Source: Rhizopus arrhizus (taxonomy: Eukaryota; Mucoromycota; Mucoromycetes; Mucorales; Rhizopodaceae). Taken from it: a stretch of DNA of 64,000 nt. Shown piece after piece: positions 34,604 through 46,432 of this stretch (the first letter of the stretch is position 1; every line of letters begins with the position of its first letter). The stretch lies in NCBI GenBank assembly GCA_024220505.1, contig JAKZZE010000010.1, positions 806,001-870,000 on the forward strand. Reading direction: 5' to 3'. The position numbers and the translations under genes were made by a program. The notes under the pieces were generated by a model, which searched no databases, was not told the origin of the DNA, and saw nothing but the letters and a program-made list of their open reading frames with translations.

Positions 34604-37562
34604 ATGACAGACATTAATTACAATGGAATTAACAAGGAAGAAAGTGACGAAAATAATTCAGAATATACCCCCAGTCCAAGACTAGCCCGTAGGCCAGTAA
34701 CAATGTCAACTCGCAGGAGTTCTCGATTATTATACTTAGAAAAATATGGTCTTAATCAACCTGGTTGGCATAGTTCAGACAATCTCAACGATTATGACAA
34801 TGACTCAAGCGAAGAGGAAAGCCCACAAGAAAATATAGAAGAGCAGAGAAAGAAAATTAAGGAATATAAAGCTCAACCTACAACAAACGTATCGTCACCA
34901 GTGCTAAATCATTTTGCACCGAACACACAGCCAATTTGTGATGCCTCTTTGAAACGTCCAGTGTCTATAAGAAATTATGTACAAACTACGTCAGCTCAAA
35001 AAAGACCTTCCAGATTTGTTAAGCCTATCAATTCAGCCACCTCTATTGGAAAGGTTGTTTTACCCCCTACAGAGTTTATTCATGTACATAAATTATTAGA
35101 GGCTTATGAAAAGAAAGTATATATTGAAGGTTATCTTCAGAAAAGAAATGACCTAAAATCAGACGGATCTCTATGTAATGCAGCAAAGTGGAGTATTTGG
35201 TACATAGAATTGTGTGGCCCTATACTCAGTCTTTGGGATGCATCCTCATCATCCGATCAAGATGTATTTCCCCAATATATTAATATCACTGACTCAACTG
35301 TAAATATCGAGGCCAATTCAACACCCAACACATTTTCGTTAAACTCAGCTGGTGCAAACCGTTATATTCTACAAGCTCTTGATTCGCATATGCTTCGTTG
35401 TTGGGTCTCGGCCATACGTCTGTCGTGCTTTGAATGCTCGCGCATCCAGGAAATATACACAAGAAAATTTATTTCTCGGTCAAATTTCTCAAAATGTCTA
35501 AATACACCTAAAAAGCCACGATCTACTACGACTGGTTTTCTTCATGCTCGTTTCCCCAATGGAACAGGATGGAAACAATACTGGGTATCGGTGTCAAATG
35601 AGAAAAAACAAAAGGGTTTATTTGGTAAAAAGAAAGTGCCAACTAGCGCCCGTATCCTGTTTTATGATTCCAAAAAATCAAAATATCCAGTCATGACTGT
35701 CCAACAAGTCGTACAAGCATACACTGTGTATCCAGAGTCACCTAAACTGATAAATATGGCAACGCTCTTTAAAATCGAAGGGTCTTTATACAAAAATGGT
35801 CATGGAAGCAACGTTCAATTAGTCAACGCATCCGCAGGTATTTTACTTATGGCACCTACAGCAAATGAACTTGTTGAGTGGCTTGTTCAAGTTTATGATA
35901 CCTTCCAGCTCTACGGCCGGCCTAACTCACTCCTGAACGATCCTTTTAATCCAAAGGCACTAAATTTTGGTGAAGCAACTTCGCATGGATCGAGTACAAG
36001 GTTGTTTTTAGAGATTGAGGAAGTAAATGGTGTAAACATAGAAGGCAATTTGTTAAATAACAAAGCAGAGTTTTCAACAATCTTATCACAAAAATTAAGA
36101 GGTGGATTAGCCCCTTTACGGACCGAAAGATCTATGGTTGCAGTAGATCACGCTAGATTACCAAAACCCGCGATAAATGTAAGACATTCAAGGGCATTGA
36201 CATGTGCTAGTGACGTTAGTGATGAAGAAGATGAAAAAAGCGAAAGCGAGACGGATAGTGATGATGACTCTCTTTTCAAGCTAGGTACAAAACCAGTAAA
36301 GTCAAAATCCACATTAAAACAAGCTCCGGAGTTACCAACCTCAAATTCAAATACGACATCTAAATCGAGCTCGGAAATATCAGAAATATCTTCATCCAAT
36401 ACAATTGCTGGAGCAACACATACGCTTTTAGCTGCAACTCATAAATCATCAATGGATGATGATTTCTCTAGTAGCATCTTGTCTAATCCTGTATTTAATA
36501 ACACAGCTAAAGTATTACCTCAGCAACAAAGGAATTTAAAAAACCCAACACCAAGCGATACAAATGTTCCCAAATCATTAGATCTTGAAGGCTCTTCTAG
36601 TCGTGTAAAGGAAGATATTCAAAAGAGAAAAGTACCTGTGGGAAAAGGACAAAGAAAAAGAAGTACTGCCTCTTCAAAACCATATATTCCTTCTCCTAGA
36701 GCATCAGTGGTATCTCCTGTCTGGTCAATGAACCATTCAGCTGCTTCTGTCATCAACCCAGATTACAGTAGCCAATGGGAAACTTCTTCAGTTGATCCTC
36801 GAATGATGGCCGGCGCTGGTTCACATCGTTTTAGCAATGCTGATATATTCCAACAGTTACAGCAGAGACCAAATCAAACACGCTATACATCTAGCGTAAC
36901 AGGTTACAATCATCAAGAGAACGACTATGATGATGATGATACACCAATTGCCAATAGACACCCTACAAGAAATAATGCTTCAAGTCCTGTCAACAATCAT
37001 ATAAAAACTAAAAAAATAGACCAAAATTATACGAGATCCAACTCTCCAATGACGAATAACCATTTCTCACCTAATGGATTTGTCAACCGCATAGATGAAA
37101 TGAAAAAGAAAGAGGGACGAAAAAGTATGATAGACGATCAGAATATAATGTGGAATCGTCTTATGATGGAACAAAGACAGCAACAACTAATGATGCAGCA
37201 GGTAAATGAGAAGAGAGAAAAAAAAGGCTTTTTATACTAAAAGCGATTTAAAGTGCATGCAGCAGTATAATATGATGCCTATGATGATGCCAGTGATGGA
37301 TCCAAGGCTTTTACCTCAACCCTATATGATGGTAGACCCTCGTTTTATGCCTCCATCGCCAATGATGATGCCACCTAGCATGAGGACTCCATCACCTACA
37401 ACAAATGCCAATACTAATGCCCATTCATTTCGCAATAGTCAATGTTATTCAAAAGATATCGACCTTCATAGACGATATGAAAAAAGAAACATGTCTTTAG
37501 CAACCTCTGTCGCTGACAGCGCCTATGCAGCTGAATCTCAACCAAGACGTACTAAGAATTAA
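34604..37562 (+). CDS. PH-domain protein of the Caf120/Skg3 family
   Basis: The fungal family includes Caf120, a CCR4-NOT associated factor, and Skg3, a bud-tip protein. Exon 1 (34604-37201) and exon 2 (37263-37562) give 965 residues. A disordered Ser/Asp-rich N-terminus is followed by a PH domain at about 175-280 (YIEGYLQKRNDLK, KWSIWYIELCGPILSLWDA, MLRCWVSAIRLSCFE). A second conserved region follows (TTTGFLHARFPNGTGWKQYW; ARILFYDSKKSKYPVMTV; APTANELVEWLVQVYDTFQL). The C-terminal half is low complexity, with acidic DEEDEKSESETDSDDD, Asn/Gln stretches, and a Met/Pro-rich tail (MMPMMMPVMDPRLLP). The intron (37202-37262) joins QQ to QYNMMP in phase. It probably links polarity or lipid binding with mRNA turnover; which paralogue it is cannot be decided. 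Confidence 0.82.
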
Positions 37563-38604
37563 CCTTACTTTCATTTCCTTCAACAACATTCTCTTTTTGG
37601 ATTTTCTTCCTAACCTCAATTTTGTATATAAAACAATAAAAAAAATCGTAAACACCGTTGCATTACTCATATACAGCCATCTTGGAAAAGCTACGCGAAA
37701 TTAACTTTTTGAAAATGACTTATAAATTTGCGCTGTATCTCAAAAATTAACCTAACTTCAGTTACTAAACTTCATTTCTAGACAACTTGGAATTTATTTT
37801 GATACATTTTAAAACACGATGCTGGTATTATATATGTTCATCCTTGTTTTTAAATACATCAATCTGACGTGCTGGTCAGTAAAGATTGTACACTATTTTT
37901 AGGAATAAATGTCGTGTTTGCTTGTCGCTTTTTTGTATATATTGTACTATTAATTTTGTAAAAATGCGAATTTACTTTTTGAAAATGGTGTATTATGTCA
38001 GTCCAACTTTTGCTATCCTTTAACAAATAAATATTGGATTGTTCATATCTATTCCCTATATCCTTCTTTACTTGTAATTTTAATATGTAATCTCAACAGC
38101 GCCCGTCATTGTGCGGTCTACGAATAAACACCTTATACAAAAAAAAGTATTGGATTGTTCACTATTCTTTACTTCATTTTTTAATTTTATGACAGGAGCT
38201 TGTGAGTACAGGTCTTTTCCTTTCAGATACCTAGTTTCAACGCTAGTATGGGGCCTGATACTAGCACATTTTAATTTTATTTGATGACATAAAAACTTTT
38301 CACTGTATTGCTTCTTACATTTCTTATTAGTGCTCTTTGATCTATAGCTGTCAATGTTTTTCAGTAGTTATTACCCTTCTTTGCTCATATGATGACATCT
38401 TTTTATAATTTTTAGTGATATTATATACACTTTGCTGGGAATATCAATGACAAATACAAGTGTCAAAAAATAATAATGATCAGAACTTTATTGTAAAACG
38501 CTTGTTTGCTGCGTTTGAATTCAACAGCTGATTTTAGAAATACCGCGAAGTAATGTTATAACAGCTTTTCACATCTTTTCTTTTTTTTATTAAATTACTC
38601 CAAG
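37563..38604. other. Intergenic region between Caf120-like gene and SND1
   Basis: About 1 kb, AT-rich. Two short repeated blocks are present: ACTTTTTGAAAATG at about 37707 and 37975, and TATTGGATTGTTCA at about 38032 and 38147. The right end is the SND1 promoter with a T-run before the ATG at 38605. No gene recognised. Confidence 0.5.
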
Positions 38605-41431
38605 ATGGTAAACAAAGCTGTAGTAAAAAACGTATTATCCGGTGATACTGTTATATTAAAAGGTAACCCTCGACCTAATGGTCCTCCTCCTGAAAGGCTT
38701 TTGGCCCTGTCCAATGTTCAAGCACCAAGATTAGGCAACACAACACGATCAGATGAGGTATAATAAAACACTTTCAGTTGCTAAAAATCCGAACTAAAAG
38801 CCTCATTTTAGCCTTTTGGCTTTGGTTCACGTGAATTTCTTCGAAAGTTACTTGTAGGCAAAGAGGTTTCGTTCGTTCCTGAATATACTGTTCCGACAAC
38901 ACAACGCGAATATGGTAGTATCTATTTAGCTAACGGTGACAATGTTCAAGAGTTGGCCGTAAAAGCTGGTTGGTTAAAAGTACGTGAGGGAGGCAAAAAT
39001 ATGACTGAAAATCAGGAAGAAATTCTTGAAAGATTGGAGCAATTACAAAATGAGGCACAGGCTGCCAAAGTCGGTATGTGGAGTGATGCTGAGAAGGTAA
39101 GACATAGCTGAATATGTTTCTTTCTAGAATAAAATAAATTCATTGTGCTACATATAACAGGGAGTTCGTGAGGTGGCATTCACTTTTGATCGTGACCCTC
39201 ATACATTTTTGAACAAGTACAAAGGAAAGCCCTTGGACGGTAATATGCTTATAATGAAAGGTATATGTGTCATTAATCACGATTTTATTTTTGTAGCCAT
39301 CATAGAGCAAGTTCGCGATGGGTCAACTTTCCGAGTCTTACTGCTTTTACCAGACAACTCTCAACAAATTGTTACTTTAAGCTTATCTGGGATTAAGGCA
39401 CCAGCTTGTAAACGCGATAATGCAGAAGATACAGCCACGTCAGAGCCATTTGGTGAAGAAGCCAAATATTTCGTTGAAGCACGTTTGCTTCAGCGTGGAG
39501 TTAAAGTCATCTTGGAAGGTCTTTCTCAAGGACAAAACTTTGTGGGATCAATTCAACACCCTGCTGGTAATATTGCTGAACTTTTGCTCTCTCAGGGTTA
39601 CGCTAAATGTATCGATTGGAGCATCACCTTGGCAACTTCAGGCCCTACTCCCTTAAGGAATGCAGAGAAAATGGCCAAAGAAAAGAAGTTGCGTCTCTGG
39701 CGCAATTTTGTTGCAAAGGCTGCTACTGAATCAAATGAATTTGATGCCTCTGTGGTACGTATCCTTACAGGTGACACAGTCCTTGTAAAGACTAAGAATG
39801 GTGGTGTTGAGAAGAAGCTTCAATTAGCAAGCATCAAGCAAGCTCCTCGCGGTGCTGGATCTACTGCTCCAACTGCAAAGAGTAAGGATTTGAAAGAAAT
39901 CGGATACCAATTTGAGGCAAGAGAATTTTTGAGAAAAAAGTTGATTGGCAAACAAGTTCATGTTGTTATTGATTATCACAAGCCTGCTCAAGATGGGTTT
40001 GAAGCAAAGGACTGTGCTACTATCACTCAAGGAAGCCAAAATGTTGCTGAGCAGCTTGTTCTTCGCGGTCTTGCTACTGTCATTCGTCACAAAAAAGATG
40101 ATGATAATCGCGCTCGCTGTTATGATCAACTTTTGATAGCCGAAAAGAAGGCTGAAGAACAGCAAAAAGGAGTCCACAGTCCCAAAGATCCTCCTGTAGT
40201 TAGAATTGTAGATGCCTCCGAAAACGCTGCCAAAGCTCGCCAGTTTTTTACCTTTTTGAAACGTAGTGGTAAGCTCCACGCTGTAGTTGAATTTGTGGCC
40301 AATGGATCTCGTCTGTTTATTTGGATTCCCAAGGAAAACTGTCGAATCTCATTCGTACTCTCTGGTGTTCGTGCTCCGCGTGTAGGCCGTACACCTAACG
40401 ACAAATCTGAACCCTATGGTCAAGAAGCTTTGGAATACGTTTCTCAAAAGTGTCTTCAACATGATGTTGAAATTGAAGTGGAAAATGTGGATAAAGTCGG
40501 GAGCTTTGTTGGTTCCCTATTCGTTCAAGGTGAAAACTTGTCTGTTTCATTGCTCGAGCGTGGATTAGCTACAATTCATGAATATTCTGCCGATGAATCT
40601 CATTATGTTAATCAGCTCTATGGTGCTGAGCGCGAGGCCAAGAATGAAAAGAAGGGTCTGTGGGCTGGCAGTGAGAGAGAAGAAATTGAACAGACAAATG
40701 TGACTACAAATGCAGGCCCTAATCGTGAATATATTGATGTTGTTGTTTCTGAAATATTGAGCGGCTCACACTTTTATGTCCAAAAGATTACAGATGAAAT
40801 ACCAAAGCTCGAGGCATTAATGAAGGAAATTGGCGCATACTACTCCCATCGTCCTGCTGATCCTGCTTTCAAGCCCCGTGTTGGAGATACGGTCGCTGCC
40901 AAATTTACTGAGGATAACAGTTGGTACAGAGCAAAGGTGCGCCGTATCTCTCATGAAGGTATCGAAGTTCATTATATTGATTATGGTAACTCTGAAACGT
41001 TATCATCTGCTCGTGTTCGTGCCTTAGCCGACCAATTTAAAACACTGAAAGCTCAAGCCTATGAAGCCGTCTTATCATTTGTAAAGTGCCCTGAAAGAAA
41101 TCAAGATTATGGTCTTGAAGCTGTAGACCGATTTGGCGACTTTACTGCTAACAAGCAGTTAGTGGCTAATGTTGATGCCCGTGAAGGAAACGTGCTGTGC
41201 CTTACACTCTATGATTTCCATAAATCCACTAGTGCAGAGGTTAGCGTCAACCTGGATATGGTACATGATGGTCAAGCTTATGTTACACCTAAAGTGCGCT
41301 ATGCTCATGGAAATGAAACTATTATCAAAGCTCTTCAAGAAGCTCAAGAGGAAGCAATTCGACAAAGACTCGGCATGTTTGAGTACGGTGATATCACTGG
41401 TGACGAAGATATTAGAGATACTTATTATTAA
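38605..41431 (+). CDS. SND1: Tudor-SN / SND1 (staphylococcal-nuclease-like and Tudor domains)
   Basis: SND1 proteins are RNA-binding and nuclease-like factors linked to RNA interference complexes, RNA decay and splicing. Exons 38605-38757, 38812-39096, 39161-39239 and 39297-41431 give 883 residues, the usual length. SN-like repeats start near residues 1 (AVVKNVLSGDTVILKG), 173 (AIIEQVRDGSTFRVLLL), 320 (VVRILTGDTVLVK) and 499 (VVEFVANGSRLFIWIP). The Tudor domain is at about 690-750 (VGDTVAAKFTEDNSWYRAKV, YIDYGNSETL), and a partial fifth SN fold ends the protein. The intron 39240-39296 is 57 nt, in frame and stop-free; its removal restores KPLDAIIEQ as in relatives. Mucoralean fungi have active RNAi, so an RNAi or RNA-stress role is plausible but inferred. 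Confidence 0.94.
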
Positions 41432-41533
41432 TTATTCCTTTTTCTTGCTTCTTTTTATTTAAAATATCATGAAAAGTTTTCTCTTGTATTCTGATTAAAA
41501 AAGTACATTTTATTTTCTCTCTCCAACCTTTGT

Positions 41534-42731
41534 TTATTGAAATGCCAAAGTATATTTTTCGGCAACGGCTTTTGTACTTGAACTAGCAAATCCTGTACCT
41601 TCAGGAGTCATGTCCACGATGTCTTTGGATTTGACTTTCTTTTCACACACATAACACTTTTTTGGTTTTTTTACAAACATATCCACACAAGTATTACAGA
41701 TAATATGACCACATGTGCGCATTACTAAGTAGAATGCATTAGAAACAAATATAAAAAATATAAAGTATACATACTGGATAGCTTTGAGGTATTGGTAAGT
41801 GACTTCAGACAGGCGGGGCAAACGTTTTTGTCTTTATCATTTCCTTCATTTTGAAATTTGACATCAATCAATGACTTCATACTAAATAAATAATGAGTTG
41901 ATATACAATAAGCATTTCAATCTCTATACCTTAAAGGATGAGCCTTTTCTATAGCATGGCATAAAACTTGAGTTTTTACAGGCTTTAAAAGAGAATTGTC
42001 AGCAGCAGGTGTTAAAGATGGCTACAAGAATAAAATAAAAAAAATAAGTCCATTTAAAAGTACAAAATATACTCTAACTTCAAGCATTACCACCCAGAAT
42101 GACGCGATTTTTGGTTTAGCAGCCTCTTCCTTTTCTACTTTCAACTGCAAAGAAGTTCGCTCGATATCCTTTTCGGCCACTGATCTTATGTCTTCTTCCG
42201 TAAATTCAAACTTACGCTTCTTTCCACTGCTGTTGTTACTACTGATGGAGTCGTGTTCAGATTTATCTGACTTTGGTTTGTCGACATCTTGTTCATTTTT
42301 GAAATTGGTATGATGTCTATTTCCAAGCATACTATTCTGTGTCTTGTCAAACTCATTCAACAATGCGCGTTTAGCTTCTTCCTCCTCCATTTCTTTTTTA
42401 TTGTTTAATTCTTGTAATTTTTGTTCAGTTTGTTGCTGTTCCAGCTTGATTGCTTCTCTCTGTTGTAAGATGTTTTCATACATGCATTCTCTACAGGCAA
42501 TGTGTCCCTCGGCACAACATACAGGATCCCTTGCTGTTTGAAGGCAAAGAAAGCAGGCATTATAATTTCTAAATGAGTCTCTACCTAAACGTTGCTGTAT
42601 GTAAACATGAGTAAAACCCTTTTCTAGAAAAATTAACTATCACTTACTCTTTTTGTACCATAATCAAGTTTGTGTGCTTCATGGTATGTAAATACGCTTG
42701 AAGCTGTATTATTTTTAGAGTGTCGAGGCAT
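41534..42731 (-). CDS. NOSIP: NOSIP-like split U-box/RING protein
   Basis: NOSIP-family proteins are predicted E3 ubiquitin ligases found with late spliceosomes. Five exons on the minus strand start MPRHSKNNTASSVFTYHEAH and DYGTKRQRLGRDSF, the strongly conserved N-terminus. The first half of the split U-box is NACFLCLQTARDPVCCAEGHIACRECMYENI (quoted as two parts: NACFLCLQTARDPVC and GHIACRECMYENI). A Glu/Gln-rich coiled coil (EQQQTEQKLQELNNKKE) and an acidic linker follow. The second half has CPACLKSL and MRTCGHIICNTCVDMF, ending with CYVCEKKVKSKDI. Introns are all GT-AG and in phase. The gene ends 103 bp from SND1 (tail to tail) and starts 95 bp from CWF19L2 (head to head). Confidence 0.92.
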
Positions 42732-42826
42732 CTATATTAATTATTTTTTTTAACAAAGCTGAAAAAAAAAAAAAAGAAATACTCCGTTTACTAGTTTTTT
42801 TTTTCTTTCTCGTTAAACAAAAGCAA
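42732..42826. promoter_or_regulatory. 95 bp divergent promoter of NOSIP and CWF19L2
   Basis: The two start codons face away from each other with only 95 bp between them. The interval contains poly(T) and poly(A) runs (about 42740-42776) and a pyrimidine stretch (42797-42815). Such A/T tracts often exclude nucleosomes. Shared regulation of two genes from spliceosome-linked families is an inference from the layout. Confidence 0.7.
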
Positions 42827-45263
42827 ATGGGAGATCATAAACATAAAAAAGATTCTAAAAAATCCTCTCGAAAAGAGCATAGAGAAAGTCACAAAGAACA
42901 TAAAAAGCACAAAAAGAGTAGTAAAAGAAGAGAAGATGAAAAGGAAGTAGAGATCGATTATTCAGATCCTTCACTTTGGGTTGAGGCGCCAGGTAGCACG
43001 GAGATGACTCCAGCTGAATATTTAAAAAATCAGCAAGAAGGAATTAGCGCAAGAAGCCAAGAAGTCTTGAATGAAGATACAACACAACCAAAAGAAGAGA
43101 ATGCTAGACATGGTTGGATGCTTGATAGCGGATTTGATTTTGGTTCAATGGGTGTAGCCAGACAAAAAGAGGAGGACAAGCAAAAACCAGACCCTGATCA
43201 AGTAAAAAAAAGAAAGCATTTCTTCATTCAGTATATTTACAAGTTTATTCTTATTCTAGCCAAAAATTAGTTCACGTGAACTCAACCAACACTTGGTAAA
43301 AGGCCTTAAGTTTGAAGAATATCCACAACAAAAGCCTTCTATAAAATTTGGTGACGCTGGCTCTAACTGGAGAATGATGAAGCTGAAACGCACAAAAGAG
43401 CAAGCTGAAGATGAAGGCAGACCTTTATGGGAAGTAGGAGTTGAGAAATACGGCGTAAGTGACTAAAAATGTTCGTCTATATATATTGATTCATTTTATT
43501 TTTTAAAGTCTGCAGAAAGGTTTCAGGAAGCATTAGATGAAAGAGAATACTTGGATAGCAGAAAGGGACACAGAGCTAGTGACGATAGAAAAAGTAGCAG
43601 GAAAGGGCATGATGATCGTCGTAGAGATAGACTCGATTCAGGCAAGAGAGATGACAAGAACGAAAGACGAAAAGACGATGGTGAAGGTGGTCGCAGATAT
43701 ATGTTCACGAATAATGATTCATACCAGAGGACATTCAAACGTCCCGAACCTCCTAAAAGGGCACGTTCAACTTCACCCGAAGTACAACATTCTCGACAAA
43801 AGCAAGAAGCGCAACCAACTCCTACCCAAGTATTAGCTAATACTCCTGCAACATATACAGTACCAACCGTCCAACAGACACCTGCTGTACCAGCACTCAC
43901 CCGAGACCAGCTTAATAAACTAAATGCTAAATTAGTAAAGGCACGAATAATGGGTATGGGTGATGTCGAAGTGTTAGAAAAGGAATATAACAATGAACTT
44001 GAAAGATTTGAACAGGCACAAAAAGCATCTAGAAGCGTTGAGGTAGTTCCTGCATTTGATAATCAAGGTCGATTATATGATTACGCATTAAACCAGAAGA
44101 GTCAAAAACCGGAAGAATTAAAGGGAAAGAAGAAATACGAAGGAACTCATGATAAAATTACAGGCGAGCGCATAAAGTATGGAACGGCTGATGAATCATT
44201 GTCAATAGCCGAGATGGTCAGACAAGAAAGAGGTGGCGGTAGAGGCTTTGACATGGATATGGAATTTGCTAATCGTATTGTATCTGATACTACATTTGAG
44301 GTAATACATATAAAACCTCAGGTTTAGAGTGTTTGCTTACTTAAAGATCTGAGTAGAATAGCTTAGATTACATGGATGAAAAAGCAGATATTATAGCATC
44401 AAAGAAAGGTCAAACAGAAGAGCAGAAAATGAAAAGAGCAGTAACCGGTAAGTGCTCATTTGCAAATGATATTCATGTAACAGCTTGGGATTTAATTTAG
44501 TAACATTTAATTAGATTATAAACGTACACAAGATGCGTTGGAGCGTTGTAGGTTTTGTTATCACGATAACAAACCTCCTCAACTTGCCATGGTGTCACTT
44601 GCTACAACCTGCTACCTTGCTTTGTCAAATGTTCAAGAGCTCACAGAAGGGCATTGCATGATTGTACCTCTCCAACATGTCACTAGTACATTAGAATGCG
44701 ATGACGATGTGTGGACTGAGATAAGAGTAAGTTTATCTGTTTTTGTGTTTAAAATAGATTAATGGACTAAATGGACATGTGCTTAGAACTTTCAAAAGTG
44801 TTTGATGAAAATGTTTCATGAGCAAGACAAAGGAACAATATTCATTGAAACAGTAGTTAATCTCAGATCACACAGACATACAGTCATTGAGGCAATACCT
44901 GTACCATATGGTATATATGAAGATGCCCCGGCTTATTTTAGAGAAGCCATCATGTCTTCTGAGGAAGAATGGTCCCAGCACAAAAAGCTCATTGACACAT
45001 CTGATCGTGGCTTTCGCCATTCGATGGTTAAAAACTTGCCTTATTTTCACGTTTGGTTTGGATTAGATAAAGGCTACGGCCATGTCATTGAAGACTCTAA
45101 TAGTTTTCCATATTGGTTTGGTAAAGAAACAATTGCTGGTATGATGGATATTGGCCCTGAATTATGGCGTCGACCAAAATACTATCATCAAAGTGAAAAT
45201 CACTATCGACAACAGGAATTTCTGAAGTATTGGGAAAAGTGGGATTGGACTGCTGCACTATAA
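42827..45263 (+). CDS. CWF19L2: CWF19-like protein 2 (spliceosome-associated, CwfJ domains)
   Basis: The family acts in late splicing or lariat turnover; the S. pombe relative is Cwf19. Multiple exons start MGDHKHKKDSKKSSRKEHRE with a long Lys/His/Glu-rich region. The intron 43202-43259 joins DPDQ to PKISSRELNQHLVKG. Further blocks are SNWRMMKLKRTKEQAEDEG, the low-complexity centre, FDMDMEFANRIV, then the CwfJ N-terminal domain (YKRTQDALERCRFCYHD, GHCMIVPLQHVTS; HIT-like fold) and the CwfJ C-terminal domain (LPYFHVWFGLDKGYGHVIED, IAGMMDIGPELWRRPKY). It ends EKWDWTAAL. Exons near 44350-44450 and 44515-44727 are joined by GT-AG introns in phase. It is nuclear by family. Confidence 0.93.
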
Positions 45264-45415
45264 TTTTTTGATACAAAATAAAAATCTTTTTTCTGACTTC
45301 TAATGCATTCAGCCGAACAGTAAAGGGAAAACAAACACTATGTAACAAGCATCATGTTACAAACAATCGCGCATTAAAGAGTTTGGTCAACATGACTAAT
45401 GTCATTAATAAGTAA
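45264..45415. other. 3' region of CWF19L2
   Basis: A short AT-rich stretch with AATAAA near 45277. It ends at the inverted repeat of the mini-element. Confidence 0.5.
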
Positions 45416-45678
45416 TACGATTGTTGACGAAGCGAAGTCAAGAAATGTGGTACATCCGCCCTGGTATCAAGCAATCAAGAAATATTTTGGTTAAATCAAC
45501 TCTTATCCCACCCTATAAAAAAAAATTGAGTTATGAATACTCAGCATTTGAAGGTATAAGGGAAAAAGGGGATTATATATTTTATTTAGTTATATATTAT
45601 AAGTTTAATAAAGGAAAATAAAGCGCGGCTATTGGAGCCTGTACCACATTTCTTGACTTCGCTTCGTCAATAATCGTA
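45416..45678. mobile_element. 263 bp non-autonomous element related to the DIRS terminus
   Basis: The ends are near-perfect 38 bp inverted repeats (45416-45453 and 45641-45678) with the core GACGAAGCGAAGTCAAGAAA and one mismatch. The interior 45550-45650 (GGTATAAGGGAAAAA ... AAATAAAGCGCGGCT ... TGGAGCC) matches the terminal region of the DIRS element at 13600-13713. No protein is encoded. It is probably a deleted derivative or solo terminal unit mobilised in trans. Target-site duplication is not evident, as expected if integration uses a tyrosine recombinase. Confidence 0.8.
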
Positions 45679-46432
45679 TTTAAAGCTGATCTGTTTCTTT
45701 TGAAACTCATATCCAACAATATAATTTTATTTCCATGCTTAATTAATCTCAGTGAAAACAAATTTATTTACATCATCTTATACATAAGACGAAAAAGTAT
45801 TATATCGTAAATCAATTACTAAATAAATCTTTTTCCCTATTTTCGTTTATATAATAGTAACATGAGAAATCTTCATCGTCTGTCCACACTTGGTCATCCC
45901 TCTTTGTTTGCCGGATCCAAGCTCTAGCTGAACGATGTTAAGGCAGTATAGGCTCCATATTCAGCAAAATATTATCTGTTCTTTAATATAATAATCCAAC
46001 TTGTGGGCTATGTTGATGACCTTGAATGTATTTATGAAAGAGGGAGGTTTAAAGTAGTTAGATGCAAGACTCAACGTAAGAAAGTAAAAGCACTTTATTT
46101 ATTGGACTTCATTAACTATATTAGCACATCAGATGCATTAAAAAAAAAAACAAAAAAAATTTATATACAAGGGTTTTAAATAGTATGCCATTGAAAGTAT
46201 CTCAGTTCCTTTTATATACGACTTTCTGCTATGAATTAACTTGGTAACTACATTGAGTACTTTCTTTTTTTTTGTATATAATCATAATACGTATATCTTA
46301 TTAAAAGCTTTTATTTATTTCAACTATCGCAAGTAATTATGCGGCCTTAGAGATACATAAAGAATGCATACACCAGTTACGTTTAGTATAAAAGAAAATT
46401 CTGAATACAAATAGGTAATTATCACTAAAATG
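45679..46432. other. AT-rich region without recognised genes
   Basis: About 750 bp between the mini-element and the deacetylase pseudogene. It contains several poly(A)/poly(T) runs (for example 46140-46160). No coding sequence is recognisable. Confidence 0.5.

Noticed and set aside
36148..36399. 83-codon minus-strand open frame inside the Caf120-like gene
   Set aside because: Complement of a Ser/Asp-rich low-complexity coding stretch.
37700..38165. Pairs of 13-14 bp repeats in the Caf120/SND1 intergenic region
   Set aside because: Short and AT-rich, without further structure; likely chance or decayed sequence.
43523..43993. 156-codon minus-strand open frame inside CWF19L2
   Set aside because: Antisense of a Lys/Arg/Glu/Asp-rich region, which produces Ser/Leu/Phe-rich random frames.
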